From Planctomycetaceae bacterium (GTDB lineage: Bacteria > Planctomycetota > Planctomycetia > Pirellulales > UBA1268), in assembly GCA_027486095.1 (NCBI GenBank), contig JAIXPT010000199.1, forward strand, positions 1 through 34,995: a DNA stretch of 34,995 bases, given 5' to 3'. Below, piece by piece: positions 32,824 to 34,995 of this stretch (its first letter is position 1; each line of letters opens with the position of its first letter). A program made the position numbers and the translations under genes. The notes beneath the pieces were generated by a model. It did no database searches, was not told the DNA's origin, and saw nothing but the letters and a program-made list of their open reading frames with translations.

Positions 32824-33750
32824 TTACTTGGCGCCGAACTTGTAGGCCGTGTTCTTCGGGTCGAAGTCGTCGTCGGTGAAGCCGTTGTTGATCTTCACGT
32901 TCATGTAGGTGTACTCCTCCATGAGCACCGGCTGCCCGCCCTGCTCCTGCGGCCAGTCGTAGGCCTCGTAGCGGATCGGGATCGTCAGCTCGTCGTCGAT
33001 GAAGACGCGGGCGAGGTGGAAGCGGAAGTTGCGGCGCGGCACGGGGTGCGACACCTGGATACAGGTGCAGATGCGGCCATTGACCTTGGCGTTGGGGAAG
33101 AAATTCACGTCGCATTCACCGAATTGCCTGTCGTGGTCGGCGACCTCGATGAGCCGCTTCGTCAGGTTTTCGACACCGAGCTCGGTGATCGGATAGCGGT
33201 TGCCCGCCATCGCGAGCATGCTCTGCGGCTTGAGCGACACCATGCCCACCATGGCCCGCACGCCGCTGCCGGCGTGGGCGAGCATGTTGCCGTCGTTGCG
33301 GCCATCGACATAGATCACCTCCTGGCCCTTCACGCTGTCGGGCCCGAGGAACATCAGATAGACGCTGAAGGGCTGCTGGCGGATCTTGGCGAACATGTAT
33401 TCGTGTTCGCCAAGCTTGCCGTCGATCCGCTCCCGCTTCACCACCGTGCAGGAGTAGTCGGTGATGTTGGTGCGAATGCTGGCGAGCCCCTTGCGGGCGA
33501 TCTCGAGCGCCGGCTCGAGGGGGTGGGTGGCAGCGGCAGCGGCCACGGCATCGCCGGCTCCGGCATTGCCCTGCGGCAGGCCGCCCTGAGGGACGAGGCC
33601 GGTGAACTGGCCGCCTGCCTGGGCGGGCTGTTGGCCAGCGGGCGTGGGGGCCTCACCGCGCAGCGGCATCGAGCCGATGCCCATCACCACGGCCAGCGCC
33701 ACGGTGGCGCCGCGTGTGCCAATCCAAAGCTTCCATGCCCGTCGGGCCAT
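32824..33750 (-). CDS. DUF1571 domain-containing secreted protein
   Basis: The product has 308 residues. The ATG at 33750 follows GGAGGG 8 bases upstream; the ATG at 33765 overlaps that site and is rejected. A signal peptide (TVALAVVMGIGSMPLRG) precedes a Gln/Gly/Pro-rich linker to about residue 75. The DUF1571 body then contains ITDYSCTVVKRERIDGKL, YLMFLGPDSVKGQEVIYVDG, and VFIDDELTIPIRYEAYDWP near the end. DUF1571 has the fold of lipoprotein-carrier (LolA-like) sheets; its role in Planctomycetota is unknown. It is convergent with the LysM gene and divergent from the MBL-fold gene. Confidence 0.9.
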   Translation of the reverse strand: MARRAWKLWIGTRGATVALAVVMGIGSMPLRGEAPTPAGQQPAQAGGQFTGLVPQGGLPQGNAGAGDAVAAAAATHPLEPALEIARKGLASIRTNITDYSCTVVKRERIDGKLGEHEYMFAKIRQQPFSVYLMFLGPDSVKGQEVIYVDGRNDGNMLAHAGSGVRAMVGMVSLKPQSMLAMAGNRYPITELGVENLTKRLIEVADHDRQFGECDVNFFPNAKVNGRICTCIQVSHPVPRRNFRFHLARVFIDDELTIPIRYEAYDWPQEQGGQPVLMEEYTYMNVKINNGFTDDDFDPKNTAYKFGAK

Positions 33751-34032
33751 CGCACATCCCTCCATGGATTCCGTCACCCGTTCGTTCATCGCCCCCGCCC
33801 GCAGCGGGGCATGAGCAATCGCCGACTCCCCCGAACGGCCGGCAGATTCGTTGGGACCGGAGCCGGAAGGGTTCGAAGGAGGCGGGAGCATACCGGCGTG
33901 TCGATGGGCCGGCCATGGCAGTTCACCCGGTATTTTGCCCGTTTTTCTGCCGCTGGAGGCCGCGGCTTGCCACCCCACCTCGACGAGACCATGCTCGGGC
34001 TGCTCCTGCCCGCTTCCCCGCCCGCTCGCCCC
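33751..34032. other. Intergenic gap between the divergent DUF1571 and MBL-fold genes
   Basis: This 282-base gap must contain promoters for both genes. Open frames cross it, including in-frame upstream starts for the MBL gene at 33991 and 33895, but the residues they would add are arginine/proline-rich and unlike the family. I saw no convincing promoter, hairpin or repeat. Confidence 0.4.
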
Positions 34033-34728
34033 ATGCCCCAGACACCCGCCCATGCACCGGCCGCCGATCTCCGCGTGATGTGCGTCGAGTCGGCGCCGTT
34101 CGGCGAAAACACCTACATCGTGTTCCGCCCGGGAGCGCCGGGATGCCTGGTGATCGACCCGGGCTTCGAGCCCGAGCGGGTGATCGAGGCGATTCGCACC
34201 GAGGGGCTCGAGCCTGAGGCGATCCTGCTCACGCACGGCCACTCCGATCACATCGCCGGCAACGCGGCTCTCAAGCGCGAGTGGCCCGGCCTGCCGATCC
34301 TCATCGGGGCGGGCGACGCAGCGAAGCTCCGCGACCCGGCCGGCAACCTCTCGGGCGCCTTCGGCATCGCGCTCACGAGCCCGCCCGCCGACCGGCTGCT
34401 CGCCGACCGCGAGCGGTTCGCCATGGCCGGCCTCACGATCGACGTGCACGAGATCCCCGGGCACTCGTCGGGGCACGTCGTGTTCGTGCTCGCCGGCCAC
34501 GTGCCGCCGGTCGTGTTCGCCGGCGACGTGCTCTTTCACGAGAGCATCGGCCGCACCGACTTTCCGGACGGCGATTTCGCCGCGCTCGCCCACGGCATCC
34601 GCACGCGGCTGTACCCGCTCCCCGACGAGACGGTGGTGTTTCCCGGGCACGGCCCGCCCACGACGGTCGGCCACGAGAAGCGGCACAATCCCTTCGTACC
34701 CGCCGCCGCCACGCCCGCGGCGGATTGA
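34033..34728 (+). CDS. MBL-fold metallo-hydrolase (glyoxalase II-like)
   Basis: The product has 231 residues from the ATG at 34033; the start is uncertain because no ribosome binding site is clear and ATG 33991 is also in frame. The metal-binding motif THGHSDHIAG (HxHxDH) follows VIDPGFEPERV. Later ligands are in EIPGHSSGHVVF, VFAGDVLFHESIGRTDFP and VFPGHGPPT, the order seen in glyoxalase II-type and YcbL-type hydrolases. No signal peptide. It is followed 15 bases later by a PlsC-like gene on the same strand. Probably cytoplasmic thioester hydrolase; the substrate is not determined. Confidence 0.92.
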   Translation: MPQTPAHAPAADLRVMCVESAPFGENTYIVFRPGAPGCLVIDPGFEPERVIEAIRTEGLEPEAILLTHGHSDHIAGNAALKREWPGLPILIGAGDAAKLRDPAGNLSGAFGIALTSPPADRLLADRERFAMAGLTIDVHEIPGHSSGHVVFVLAGHVPPVVFAGDVLFHESIGRTDFPDGDFAALAHGIRTRLYPLPDETVVFPGHGPPTTVGHEKRHNPFVPAAATPAAD

Positions 34729-34743
34729 CCCGCGCCGCCCTCC

Positions 34744-34995
34744 ATGTCGAAACTAGCCGTCATGCTCTCGCCCGCCGACATGCCGCCCGCACCCGCCATC
34801 GGGTCCGGCAGCGCGGACGGACCTTCGCTGGTCTGCCGTGCCGCAGGGCTCTCGCTCGCGGCGCTCGCCCGGCTCTTGAGCGGCTCGAGCGTGCGCTGGA
34901 TCGCGAGCCAGCCCGACACCTGCCAGCGGGTCTATTTCGCGAATCACACCAGCCACCTCGACGCGATCGTGATCTGGTCGTCGCTCCCCCGCACG
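34744..34995 (+). CDS. PlsC-type lysophospholipid acyltransferase, N-terminal part (cut by window edge)
   Basis: 84 residues are present. The acyltransferase block I motif appears as NHTSHLDAIVIW (the NHxxxxD pattern, with catalytic His and Asp), preceded by RVYFANHTS. These enzymes acylate 1-acyl-glycerol-3-phosphate or related lysolipids at the membrane. The first 30 residues are Ala/Pro/Ser-rich; a later ATG at 34762 is a possible start. The rest of the protein lies outside the window. Confidence 0.82.
   Translation, partial: MSKLAVMLSPADMPPAPAIGSGSADGPSLVCRAAGLSLAALARLLSGSSVRWIASQPDTCQRVYFANHTSHLDAIVIWSSLPRT

Noticed and set aside
32818-34032. Long upstream extension of the MBL-fold hydrolase frame
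   Set aside because: The upstream residues are antisense to the DUF1571 gene and unrelated to the hydrolase family, so the start was placed at 34033.
1-34995. tRNA, rRNA, CRISPR arrays, insertion sequences and prophage
   Set aside because: Looked for cloverleaf-like blocks, regular spacer repeats, transposase and phage genes; nothing supportable was seen on either strand.

Overview
The window looks like chromosome of a high-GC member of the Planctomycetota, probably Pirellulales-like. The phylum call rests on gene families largely confined to it: a DUF1559 pseudopilin-like protein, a DUF1552/DUF1592 (PSD-type cytochrome) pair, a DUF1571 protein, a PEP-CTERM autotransporter-repeat protein, and an ECF sigma factor followed by a membrane-anchored partner. 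Almost every base is coding. Many neighbouring genes share ATGA, TGATG or GTGA stop/start overlaps, which indicates translationally coupled operons. No tRNA, rRNA, CRISPR array or insertion sequence was seen.

Layout. 1-2.6 kb: the N-terminal part of a secreted MsrA, a conserved hypothetical protein, a 3-methyladenine DNA glycosylase (Mpg) and the ATPase YchF. 2.9-8.3 kb (minus): a TetR regulator, a membrane-fusion protein and an RND pump in one operon. 8.4-11.5 kb (minus): an FAD oxidoreductase and an aldehyde dehydrogenase, separated by a repeat- and hairpin-rich gap. 11.5-15.3 kb (minus): a tightly overlapping run of an IscA-like protein, CobL-like CbiE-CbiT fusion, PIG-L deacetylase, four-helix membrane protein and renalase-like flavoprotein, behind a good promoter. 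15.5-16.5 kb: decayed methyltransferase genes. 16.4-20.4 kb (minus): PEP-CTERM protein, DUF1559 protein and a small lipoprotein. 20.7-27.6 kb (plus): ECF sigma factor, membrane-anchored partner, DUF1552, DUF1592 and a secreted LamG/DUF1080-like protein. A reverse-oriented MazF-type toxin-antitoxin pair sits between DUF1552 and DUF1592. 27.8-28.0 kb: a mannonate dehydratase remnant. 28.0-30.9 kb (minus): QueA, a Nudix-like protein and a cysteine desulfurase. 30.9-32.5 kb (plus): RsmH and a membrane-anchored LysM protein. 32.8-33.8 kb (minus): a DUF1571 protein. 34.0 kb to the end (plus): an MBL-fold hydrolase and the start of a PlsC-type acyltransferase.

The points most worth a second look are these: the divergent sigma-factor/PEP-CTERM/pseudopilin locus; the five-gene overlapping run around a lone CobL; a 157-bp dispersed repeat present twice in inverted orientation, both times between convergent genes; a family of small inverted repeats that supply or abut stop codons; the toxin-antitoxin insertion; and a LysM protein in the place where ftsL lies in classical dcw clusters. 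All functional calls come from reading translated sequence by eye. No database search was run.
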